Below, piece after piece: positions 47,201 through 60,004 of a stretch of DNA of 64,000 nucleotides (position 1 is the stretch's first letter; each line of letters begins with the position of its first letter). Origin of the DNA: Mesocentrotus franciscanus (Eukaryota; Echinodermata; Echinoidea; Camarodonta; Strongylocentrotidae); NCBI GenBank assembly GCA_037976565.1, contig CP137675.1, positions 30,393,820-30,457,819 on the forward strand, in the 5' to 3' direction. The position numbers were made by a program, and so were the translations under genes. Under the pieces are notes generated by a model that was given only the letters and a program-made list of their open reading frames with translations, made no database searches and was not told the DNA's origin.

Positions 47201-50200
47201 AGAAAGAATGCTAAAGGGAAGGGGAAGAGGAAGGGTGGGGAGGGGGCTGGGGTGGGGTCACAAGAGCTCTCCCCCTCCCTGGTGCTGGAAACCCTGAGAC
47301 ACACCCTGACAGACTACCAGCAGAGACTTGATGAGACAACACAAGAGGTAAGTGTGAAAAGATGAGAACAAGAAGAATAAATGAGGAGGAGCAGGAGCAG
47401 GAGGAGGATGAGAAGAAGGAGGAGGAAGAGGGAGGCAGTGGTGGTGGCGATGATGATGTTTGTGATGATGGTGGTGACTTTGATGTAATGATGACGATTA
47501 TGCTGATAATGCTTTTTAGTTTGATGTGGGGGAGGAGGAGGAGGAGGAGGAGGAGAAAGAGGAGGAGGAGGAGGAAGAAGAGGAAGTTGAAAATTTCATC
47601 TTAGAACCATGATGATACAGAACGATACAGTAACAGAATGGTTCAGCATCTCTTTGATACAGGTCAGAGAACCCAGCTGCATTGCTATATCAATTTCATA
47701 GTATGTTCCTCCTTCAATGTTGGTATCCCTTTTCTTCCCTCTTGCAGTTGAAACGTATGAAGATGATCCATGACAAACTTGCCAACGAGTGTGAACATTA
47801 TAAGGAAGTCACATATTCTAGAGACCACATGGTCAAGGTGAGTTTAATGATCCTCATAAAATCTGGTAATTTATTCAAATAACAATTATGAATGTTAAGT
47901 ATTATGGATGTGTTTACTGTTGGGTTTCTTTTAGAAATTGCATAATTATTTTCATTGGATACTCTTTCAAATCATACTCGATGTAAAACCATTTCGTTTA
48001 TATTTTTCCATTGTTTAAAAGCGGGTACACTGTATATGGAGAAAATGATTTAAAGGGAGATTGATCACCCTAGAGGGGGTCACTTCAAAACCAATCAACA
48101 AATCATTTCTCTCTTCCTCTTTCATTCTTCCTAGGACCTTCAAAGCAAGCTATCAAGTAACGTCAAAGAGCTCGAGAAGGTCAAAGGTCAGTGCAGCGAA
48201 CAGGAAACGACCTTGTCCCGTCTGAAGGTTAAGCTACAGAGATCGCAACAGGGTCATGAGAGCGAGCAGACGAAAGCATACAACATGGCGGATGAGTTTG
48301 TGAGACAACTGACTGCATTAGAGAATGAGCAAGAGGTATTAAAATTACATCTTTTTTTTTTTGAGAAAGGATGATGATTATTACATCACAATGATCGGGA
48401 TTTTTGTCTTTTGTTTATTCCTGTGTCAATTTAGATATTGTTGTGGTCAGTATCAACATTTTTCATTGTTGTCATTTTTTATTTATGTATTTATTATTAT
48501 TTTGTAATGAACTCATTGTCCTAATAAAAATAATATTTCATTTTGTTTTTGACTAATTTATTTCTCAGGTGATGCTTTATATAACTCAAGAGGACAGGGT
48601 TATTTAACAAGCCTTTTTGTCTGTGGACTAGAAACTCTCAAGTTTAGCAAAGTTACATTGACTTTGCAGATGATTCTTTTGATGACATATTCATATAGAA
48701 TTATGTTTTTCTTTTCTGTTCTATGAATTCTAAATCCTGACAAAGTTATAACAGTAATGTTCTAACCACCCCAGTATCCCATCACTCTTCAACAAAATAC
48801 CTTTGTTGGTTACAATTTATCATGTATTGGAGAATTTAGTAGTGACGGTTTTACCTTATATTTGACAATATCAGAATAGGAAGCTCTTCCTCCATAGCAT
48901 CTACCAGCGTCTCCTAGCTGGTAGGGTGGTGATGCAGGAAGATTCGGCCAAACCCGGCGCCCAAGGCCTCGGCTGGCCAGAGATTAGTGCTGGGGTGCAG
49001 GAGGAGGTCATACAACTCATGTCAAATGTCAACAAGGCCAATGAAAAAGTGAGTCAGCATTGTTTGTTAAATTGAATAGGTAGTTTCAAATCTCATATTT
49101 TCAGGAATGTGATAGATCACACAGCATCCTGAAGCTAGCTTTAGAGATTGTAAGCATGTGTTGGTGAAGGGTATTGCTCAAATGATTAAATTGTACAATA
49201 CCCCCAAATTTAGCCAGCATATGATGTGTTACAAATGGATATTATGACAAAGAACTCTCATTTGCACAATTTGACTTTACGCTGGAGATTCTCAATTTAT
49301 TTTTGCTCATAGAATTAATTTAAATTGATTATTATAAGACTTTCTTATGTATTAAGATCAGAATTCTTTGGGTGATTGTTTATAGCATGTTTCATTTTAT
49401 TGTATTGTATTATGCATGTGACAATGTTAGTCTTTGAGAATCGTATTGTAAATTGCATTGCAAAATGAATGTCTTAGTACTTTATTACTTTGAGAGATGA
49501 ATGTGTCCTTTCTCAACCACAAGGTTGTTCTCCTAGAGAGTGAGCTGAGGACCAAGAAAGAGCAGTTCATGCGACTTGAAGACAACCATAAGGATGCTTT
49601 GGATAGACTGGCACAGTCAGGTCACCAGAGGGAGACAAACTGGGCCAGGGAGAAGGAAGATCTAGAGCATAGATACCAGAAGAAAATAGAAGAGTTGAAG
49701 ATTAAAACACAGGTTTGACAACCAGTTTCTTATCAGGCTCTTGGACTAGAAAAAAACAGACAGTACTTGCCAAATGCTATGTTAGGAAGACATTGAAAAA
49801 GAGATTGGAAAGAAGAACAAAGGGAATATTAATCTGTAACTTGCAAATATAGATTGATTGACATTGTCAAAAATGTGATATGCGCCGTACATTATTATTA
49901 TTATTATCTACAATTAAAATCAAATTGTTGTGTCCCTGCATATTAGGTAACAGCTGCATATCTTTTGTTGTTGTTGTTGCCTTAATTACTTTGATACTAT
50001 TAGATTAACAAAAGTTTAGTTTAGACCCTGACTTTTAATTTTATTTATTTCATTGATAAATCAGGCATCACATATTTACCATATAGGAGTCTTTTCGTAG
50101 CTCTTTACATATACATGTAGGAGCAAAAATGGATGTACAAAAGGGATATTTTTAAACAAGAAGCAGTGAGTATGTCTTTTTGGTTATGGTGTCCTCAAAT

Positions 50201-53200
50201 AGAAATCAAAAGTTCTAGCAAGTGATGCCCTCGGCAAAGCCAGGCAAGACGGCTCAGCCAAGCAGGAGCTTGAATCCCAGATGTCACAACTCAGCACCAC
50301 CCTGACCACCCTACACACCGAGAACTCCTCCCTCCTGGCCGCCTGCGCCCTCCTCAGCGGCGCCCTGCTTCCGGTCTACACCCGGCTGGGACAGCTAGCG
50401 GCTCAGAGACGCATCCTGGAGCAGCAAATTGGCAACGTGAATGCGTTTAAGCGCCAGGCCAGGGAGCTTGCACAGATGCTGGCGATGGAACCAGGGACAG
50501 GGGCAGACAGAGATCATTCTCATAGAATGCAAGGGAAGAAGAGGAGGAGTAGTCGATGTCTGGTGATGAGGTTTAGGGTTGCTGCCATTGCTGTCATGGC
50601 TGCACACAGGTAAGTGCAACTTTTATTTTGTATTTTGATACTAATTTTATTTATATGATTGCTTAATGCCCCCTTCACATACACAGCATTTTCTTACGAG
50701 TCCTTACGGATCGCACAAATTCATGGATCCTTACGATTTGGCCACTTTTACGACCCATTTAAGAGTTGTTACAAGTTTTTGCGTTTGACGACGTTCCAGG
50801 TTGGACTGTTTCACATACTCCATCGCCTTGGAGGTGCCTTCATGGGTGAAATCCTCCAGACAGGAAGGGGTCATCTTCGCCATGAGCATGCCAAGGAAAT
50901 CGCAGGTCTTCTTTATGTCATTCTTCGGCTCTGCCAGCTGCTGCGAGACTTTGTCGAGGTAGTTGGAGATGGAGCCTGTTGTCGCCGACTGTGGTGTACC
51001 TTCAAGGGTAGTCTGGGATGTCACTGCTGACTCACTGCAGTCAGAGTGCTGGTCAGGTCTCTGAATCTTCGACACTCTGGTGGCCCTGGCTTGACAGACA
51101 TAATGCTTGATGAACTCAAACCTCTCCAACCAGGTGATTCTAGGCATCATGATGTCATCTACAGCACCGGCGCCGGATTGTGTTGCATTTTCCTTCTTCT
51201 TCACCTCCTTCACGTACTGGGTCCTCAACGAAGTATACCATCTGTAGAGGTCGCCAGGGTTCAGCCGCATCTTCTGATCCATCTCCAGTCAGGCATGCTC
51301 CTTCTTGTGACGGTTCTTAAACTCGAAACTGGACTTGTCATACAGGAATCGGTTCGACTTCAGCCACTCAATAACCTCATCCTTTTCTTCCTTCGTGAGG
51401 GACCTGGCCATCTTAGTCTTAGGCTTCCTGTTCTTGTGCTTCTGAAAATGTTAAAAAAATAGCCAATTTCATAATACACATAAAAACAAATAATTGTACA
51501 ATTACTATAATTGTATAGATATTATACATTATACATATTTTACATTAAACATATTATAATATTTATTACTATAGTCCTTATTTATTACTATAATTTTGAC
51601 TTACTGCTGCAGTGGTTGTGGCAGCAGCTGTAGCTGCACCATCCTCCGAAGCATCACTTCTGGAGATCCAGGAGTCACGTTCACTGGCTACTATATCAAC
51701 TTCAATTTCAGTGTCTTCAGTGTCTTCAGTGTCTTCTACATCAACAGGGTCTAGCTGCGGTGGTGGTTCAGGGGAAGGCGAGCGTGTCCTCTTCTTCCGC
51801 GGAGATTTTCGAATAGCAGGAGACTTCTTGTTGACTGCCTTCTTCTTTGGAGCCATGCTTGTAGATATTGTAGAGTAGATATGCAGAGATGTGACTTCTA
51901 TGACTTCTTAATAACAACTGAAAATAAATTGTTTGATTTTGCAGCTTTATACCTTTCCCCAAATCGTAAACAATACGTAAGAACACGTAAAGTATATGTA
52001 TCTATTCGTAAAGTTCTTGTTACTCATTAATTTCATTTATTTCATTCTCCATAAAAAAAATTAAACATACACACATGATATACATGATCATATACAGATA
52101 AAAGATCGATTACAAGAAAAATACAAAGGGAAGGAGCGTAAGAAAAAGCTGTGTATGTGAAGGGGGCATAACTGAAAGTATTGGCTTTTCAAAGAGTCCT
52201 ATGTTTATGAATGTCATGTGCTTTGCAAGAAATGAAGCCATTGAATTAACATGCAATTTTTGTAAGATTTCTTCTGTTTACGGTGAACTATATAATTATG
52301 TAACAGTGCCACAAACAATTTAACATCGTTATGAGGGGCTTTCATCCATCGAAATGCAGATTACAACTTCAATTCTTGATGGCCCTTTCCAAGTTTCTGG
52401 GCGTGTTCTCTAGAAAGTGCAGTCCAGGACTTTTGAGGCATGCCATTCCCAAACTCCTAGATGTCTCTAAGGTCTCAACTTGTTTTTGTTTTGTATCTCA
52501 AATCAGCTTTCACTTATCATAATGTGAGTGAATCGTGTTTCTTTTTGTGTAGATTATTGTATCTGGCTGGTCAAACCGATCTTCTCTTCACCACCAACGA
52601 GAATACCAGTGGTTCTTATGCTGTACCTCTATGCCTAGGGAATGCACACATGCCTCACAGAAACTTCTCAGGTGCGGTACTTTCTCTATATATTTTTAGA
52701 AAGTTGATGTCATGTAAAGATGATAGATAAAGTAATAATATAAATAATACAAATTATAAAATGCATATACATTAGGTAGATTGTTTACATTATGTATAGT
52801 GATTAACCTTTCTTTTAGTTATGTCAATCATTAAAACTTTGTGTATATTGTTGAATAGATTGAAATTATGTTGCTATTCTAATTTCAATGTTTGTCCAAA
52901 CATATCTCTAAACCTTATACATGTAAATTTACTGCCAATGAATCTGAATTGTAATTTTTCTGTGTTAAATTATTTTGATTACTTCACCTAAATTTCTCTG
53001 TTTTCTTCTATTTCAAGCTTTATCTCATATGTCCTTTTCATTTCCATGTCTTTCTTCCATTTCCTTGTTGATTTTTTTTTTTTTTCAATCTTATTCCTAC
53101 TTTGTATATTACTCTACATATTACTGTATTTTATTAGTTTTAAATGTATTGTATTTTAATATAATTTTCAATATTTTGTAAATTCTATTTGTTTCAGCCT

Positions 53201-56200
53201 TTGGCTGCTACTTTGAATGTATGTTTCTTAATCAATAAACCAATTAACATATTTGTTTATCACCTCTTTTTATAATATCTTTGAAAAGAAAAACAACAAA
53301 TGAATAATTTTGGGGTAAAAATAAGACTGCTGAAGGCATTTTATCATGCCATATGCATTTTTATTCATTGATAATAACAAGGCTTGGCACTAAAATAGGT
53401 GTCCAATACATATGTTATGTCAAAATGTCACATTGTAAACGGTCAGTATACATGAATTGAAACCCCAATATTTGGACCCAAGGAAAAATAGTCTTCAATT
53501 TATAAGCAATTTGTTCCTTTTATTTTGAATTTGGAACTTCTTTGATGTTCATCATGATAAGAATACTTGATCATTAATACATCTTATTAGGTATGAATAG
53601 TATAGCAAGTACCAGGTCCCTCCTTGAAGCACAGACGGCCAGCTGGTTGACCAGTCCTGATCTGCAGGCCAGGATTATAGCTTCTGTAGCTGATCTTCAA
53701 CAGCTGATTGGACAGTCAAGTAAGATTCAAATCCTTAGAACAGATCTGAGGTTCTTGTCCATCTAAGGATCTTTTTATAAACTTTTATTAAAAAAAGAAG
53801 AAAAATGTGATTGTAATACCACACTTACATGTATTATAGGAAGGACTGAAATAATAAGAAATTGTGTCAGGTTTGTAAATTTTCAGTTCCATAAATGCTG
53901 GTCTCATTTCTGTGCATATATTATCAACTTTTACCAAAGATTAAGTTAATTAGATGTGCTGCATGTATCTTGATAGCAGTAACAAGTCTTACCGCTTATG
54001 TGTGCAGTGAAATGTATAATGCAGTGTACTATATGAATGTAAGATATCATTATTATCTATCATTTCTAAGGTTCTAACAACAGTCCGAGCACTCACTCCA
54101 TCCTCCAAGCTTCCATGTCGGCGTTCGAGAGCTTGGTATCCCGACTGGCCCCCTGTTTCACGTCCGTCTCCTCCCTCGCCCCTACTGCGCCTTCCAGTTA
54201 CCCTCCCTACCGCCAGCCAACCTACATGGTGAGGGGACCATTGGTACGATGCCTTGGGCATGGTCTTAACAGGCTCTTAGCACACACATCACTAGCAGGG
54301 GTCAAGAACCAGTATGTCACTATTGAGGTATGTTGATGAGTATGTTCTTCTGCGTTCTCTCTATACCTATCTTCTCATCTGCACTTCACCATTTTCCTTT
54401 CCTGTCTCTGTCTCTCTTTTTGTTTTCTCTGTACTTCTCTCTTTGTGTCTCTTTTTTTACTCACTCTTCCCTTTTTTCTTCCGACTCTCTGTTCTATTCT
54501 TTCTTCTAATGTTATTAAAACCATTTCTACTTTTTGAAAAAGGCTGACACTGTTGATATTTCCCTACCTTATTTTTTCCCCTTAACAATGGACATTACAA
54601 AGTTCTTAGCATGGTTATTTGTTAATGTTTCTTTTCAAGGGGAGAAATGTTTTCAAAAATTAAAGACATGTCAGGATGGTACTTATGATCATCATCTACA
54701 TGTACATCTGTTACTATGATAATATATGTTAACAGTTTCCATTTCAACCTTACTTTGCTTTTTTTGTTTGCAGCAAACTATGATTGTCCTGCAGAACCAG
54801 ATGGTAGACTTCTTAGACAGGCTGCACCAAGCTGAAGTACAGAGGAGATCACTGAAGAAAGAGAATGGTCGATTGCGGCAAGAGACTGGTCAACTAAGAC
54901 TATCATCGGGTATAGCTTCTGACCTGCAGCAGGAAGTAGCAAAGCTTCATGGAGAAGTGAGTGTTCGATTGAAATTTAGTTGCACTAACACAGATACACT
55001 AATATTGGACTAGATATATGCTATTAAAAGCCACTTTTATTGTAGCTTTAAGATACCTAAAGAGAATTTGGGTCTTATACTTTGTTTGTAGCTACATGCA
55101 TGTTTCTTGCATTTACTAGTGTTACAGTCATGTAGTTATGGTTACACACCCCTAAAAAAACCCAGAAAACAATCATGAGCCACATGTGCAATAGTATAGT
55201 ATTAATGACTGCTTTGAGAGAAATAGTTGTTTTTATTCGCTCGAGGGAAGGATACAATTGTGCTATTGCCCGAGGCATGCCGAGGGCAATAGCCCAATTG
55301 TAACTTCCCGAGAGCGTATAAAAACAACTATTTCTCGAATATTAAAGCAGTCATTAATACTTTTATATGCCGAAAAAAAGAGTCAAATTACCAATCAACT
55401 GGTAGAACAGGACTGGTTTGTGAGTCACAACTCGCTTCCTTCCTGTTTAAGCATTGCTGAAAAACACTTAAAAACTCTCGCCGAGTTGGAAAAATCTTCA
55501 TGCTTGATGATATCTACCTTGTTACAATTGAGGAAATGACGCTAAAGTCCGAATCTAAAATATAGTTATAGTGATCGACTGCTACGAGAGGACTAGCTGT
55601 TTTTATTATACGCTCAAGAGATAGACCTAGACCTAGACCTAGTCTAGTTGTCAGTTGAATCCCTGCCATCACCCCGACTAGGTGCGCCTGTGCGGGCGCC
55701 CGAGGGTGAGGGATTCAACTTTCTCGCAAGCCAGTAATTATGGCAGTATAGAAACAGCCAGTGCGCGAGTATTAAAGCAGTCGCTATGACTTTTCACCGA
55801 CCGTACGAATTATCACAATAATCTACCAAGAATTCTTACCTTAATTAGCCTTTTATTGAGTAAAGATTGGTTAAAACATCACAGAAAATCTGAGACACTG
55901 TCGAGTCTGTTAATCTTTGCTAGCAAAATGACGTGACTGAAATTTTCAAGCAAATAAAAACCTAAAATGTAGCGACTATGAAATTATCGCACAAAAAAAT
56001 TAATGTAAGGTGTCCGTGCTCAGCAAGACTGAACTAATTTCCCGGTAACTGGAATTTTGCCGGGATTTTTAAACTATTTTTTAAAACTATTACATGGCTT
56101 TGGCATTTTTCGTTTATTTTCGGGAATAGTTAAAACAACGACTGCAATTTCGACCAATCAGGTGGCTGGATTTCTTAAGTGAGGTATATAACATAGAACA

Positions 56201-59200
56201 TTGCCTGGTGCATCGTTTTGGAAAGGTTTATCTTGTGGGACTCATTTGAAAATATGTAATGCAGCAGCGGTTTGGAATTGCACCTTACCTCCTCTCCCTT
56301 AGGAGAGAGTGCGTTGTATGACAGTATCCAATGCATTAGGTGTTTGTTACTTCAATTATTAGTATTATTATTAAAATCTAGGACTGTTGAGATGGGAAAG
56401 ATTTAATGATTGTTTGGAAAGCTCCAGTAAGCCTTTGGACAGGGGACAGAAAGGTCTCAAGACTCCACTGAACTGACAGAAATGGACATCATGAAAATAA
56501 GTGATGCAGTCAGGATTTGTTATGAAAAATCACCCCCTTGCACTATATTGAAAACTTTGTGGAGAGGGGAAAATTTGAGAAAGTTTTCCAGGAGCTGCAG
56601 CAAGCTTTGGGTAGAAAGGAGGAGGCTCAGAGACTCCTTACTAAACAGAGTATTTTGAAACTTAAGTAGTCAAGCAATCGAGGAAGGGTTCTCACTCATA
56701 CTTGCTTTATTTTCACTAGATTCAGAACTCTGTGGAGAGAGGAAAGTTTGAAAAAGTTTTCCAGGAACTGCAGCAAGCTTTGGGTAGAGAGCAGGAGGCT
56801 CAGAGACTCCTTACAGAGCAGAGCACCAGGCTGGAGGAGCTAGGAATACAACTCAACGTCAAGACCACCGAAGAGCTGGAGAAGGATCACAACATCACAG
56901 AGGCGATTAAGGTATGAGAGTGATAAAGAGGATGGGGATGAAAGAGAGGGATCAAGTAACGACATGGAAGATAGTGAAGAAGATGACAGGAATGTAGGGA
57001 GGGAGGGAGGGAGTGAGGGAGGGAGAAAGAAAGAGGAGGATGGGGGATGAGGAGGAGGAAGGAGAGAGGAGGAGGATGTAGGAGAGGGGAGGAGGATGGA
57101 GGAGAAGGGGAAGAGGATGGAGGTAACAATGTTGAGGAGGGGTGGTCAATGTGACGTAGAGTAGTAAAATGGTGAAGAGAAAGAGGAGTGGGAGGAAGTG
57201 ATGGTACTGGTGCAGAGGAGAAGGAGGAGATTATTGTATGGACTGGATGGATGAAGTAAGACAGGATGATGTGGGGGAGGATTAGTTAATGTGGGGAAGC
57301 AATTGATATGAAGGATGAGAGGATGATGATTATGAAATTGACGAGAACAGCATGTTGATGACAATTTTTTCACTTGTTTGCAGGGCCTGTCTGAAGCCAA
57401 GATGGAGCTGAGACGTAAAGAGCAATCAGCGAGGCAGCTGAGCAGACAACTCTCACAGCTGGAGAATGAGAGACAGTCGCTTCAGGACAGTCTAAATGCT
57501 GCTGAGAGCACCCTCAAGGCTAATGCAAGGTATGATACCTTGTGCCCAATCACCAAAATTGTAGTTAGTCAATGTACTGGAGCTGCTCAATTCATGTACA
57601 GCATCTATAGGTCTATAGCTCAGGGCAGTCAAGTAGTCTATTTGAAATGTTTACATCTGATTTGAATTATATTGTGTCAACAAATACATTTTCACAAAAA
57701 AGAAAGCGGGAAATAGACATTGGTACCCCCGACCTCCTGCCCTAAAGAAATTTTGCCTATAGGCATTTACCAACATGTTTGCTTTCTTTTGAAAACTTTA
57801 CAGTACAATCGATTATTATAGATTACCGGTAAGTAAGGATCCCTGTTAATTTTATTTTTGATTTATTGATATTACAAATTTGTTGCATAAATAAACAATG
57901 ACATTGTTGTAAATGAATGATCACTTTATGCAGTTAGTCCTGATACATAAACAGTCATGAAGTGCAAATTTTTACTATCACAGTACAGTATTCCTCATAT
58001 TTTCCTTCTCTCACAGTTGACAATAGATACAATGCTATAAGCACATGTTTTGACACTATTTTACTGTTTGATTTCAGAGATCGAGAGAGCATCGTTACCC
58101 ATCTTAGGTCAACCCAGACAGCTGTAGCTAACACAAAGCACCATCTCCTTGCCAGAGCAGATAGCCAGATTATTGATAGCTCTTTATCAAAGGTATTGTA
58201 ATGGTGATAAAGATGATGACGTTATGATGATGATGATGATGACGAGGATGATGGTGATGATAGTGATGGTGATGATGATGATGATGAAGGTGATGATAAT
58301 GATGGTGGTGGTGGTGGTGGTGACTATGATGATGGTTTTGATGATAATGATGATTATGGTGATAGTGATGATGATGGTGATGATGATGGTGATGTTAGTG
58401 GTGATGATGATGATGGTATTGATGATAGTGGTGATGTTGATGGAGATGATGATGACGGTGATGCTTTCGATTATACTGATGATGGTGATGGTGGGGGTGG
58501 TGTTGATGAAGATGATATTGATTAAAGAAGATGGTGTTGACGAATCCGTTTTACACATCAGACTCTGCTACTTTTCGTAGGAAAAAAAAAATCTTTCTTT
58601 CATATCTTACTTCCAGGTAGAGGCTCAGCTTCTTGTCACAGCCGTTTCGTCTCCTGACATGATAGCTCTTCAAGTGAGTATACAATACAATAATAAGTCC
58701 TCGTGTATATGTCATCCCACTCTTTAAATTTTTACAGGACCCCACTTTATGCGCAGTGATTCACTTAACTCGCCTGTGGAAGAGTATCAACTTCTCGATA
58801 CATTCACTACATAAAGATTAAATTACATAGAGATTTGTTTTCCATCATATTGTGTAAAAGATATGTCGTCTTTTTTCATGATATCACAGTTGAACAAAAA
58901 GAAGCTAATTGAAGGTGCACTTACATTTCTATTACCCGTGATCTCAAAAATGATATGCTCCAAATTTTACTTAAATCCAGAGCATTTCCTGAGCATGAAA
59001 ATTAAGTACTTTTAAAATTCAATTTCGATCATTGAATGGATTGTTTTCATTGGTGCCATTGCTCTTTCTCTCTCACAAACACACAGAAATTAAGATAATC
59101 TGCAGGTCATAATCAAACATAAATGTGTGATTTTAATTTTTGTTATTTTGTTATTGTCATCACTTTTCATTTTCCCAACCGGTTCTCCCTTTCAGAGCCT

Positions 59201-59972
59201 TGTGAGTACATTTGTGGAGACCCAGAAGATGGCCATCTCTAGACTGACCACCCTAGAGCTAGAGATCACTTCCCACAAGCAGCATATAGCCAGGCTCAAG
59301 GAAGAACTCTCTGATGCATGCAGTAGGCAGATGGCAGAGGGAGAGGTAATGTATAATGTTGAGTGGCCTTGAGTGGGATACAAGGGATATGCTTATCATA
59401 GGGGGAGGCAGGTTTTCTATTGTGTTTGAGCAATTTTTATCTCTTGGTTTGCATGGTAATGTGTATTATGAACGAAAGTTAGTGTGGCACCCTCTAATTT
59501 TTTCAGAGAGAAAGCTCTGGCATAGGTATTCTGCACATCTTTTGCAATTCCCAACAGTTCCCTATTCCATTAGTTCATTTCAGTTACAGAAGAACTAGCA
59601 CCTTTTGCCCCATGATATGTTTATGAGTGTTTCCGATTCCCAAAAGTTTCAAGTAAATCACAACTGACACAAGACAGATTATTGCAAATCTCTAAAAGTT
59701 TGTAGTTGTGTGCAAAAATTAATCTTTTAAAAACAAATTATGAAAGTTTCATGTTGTGAAAGTTTCTGGCTTGGCATTAATTTTGCTTTCTTTTGTTTAG
59801 GTGACTCCGTCTGTGAATGGGTTTACATCTACGGTGCCGACAGGAGACAGGTCAATGGGAAGACCGTACAAGCCGCTCTATGAGACAGATAGGAGCTATA
59901 AAGATGTCTTTTTACCTCTCAGGTATGTAAAACAGAGGAAGAGAGAGAGAGAGGGGGAGGGAGAGAGAGAGA

Positions 59973-60004
<32 letters not shown>

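Noticed and set aside
50281..51462. Plus-strand frames at 50659-51462
   Set aside because: Antisense shadows of the minus-strand MADF gene within the Harbinger element.
58149..58580. 143-residue Met/Val/Asp frame
   Set aside because: Second (GAT)n microsatellite in intron 23; overlaps exon 23 only in a different frame.
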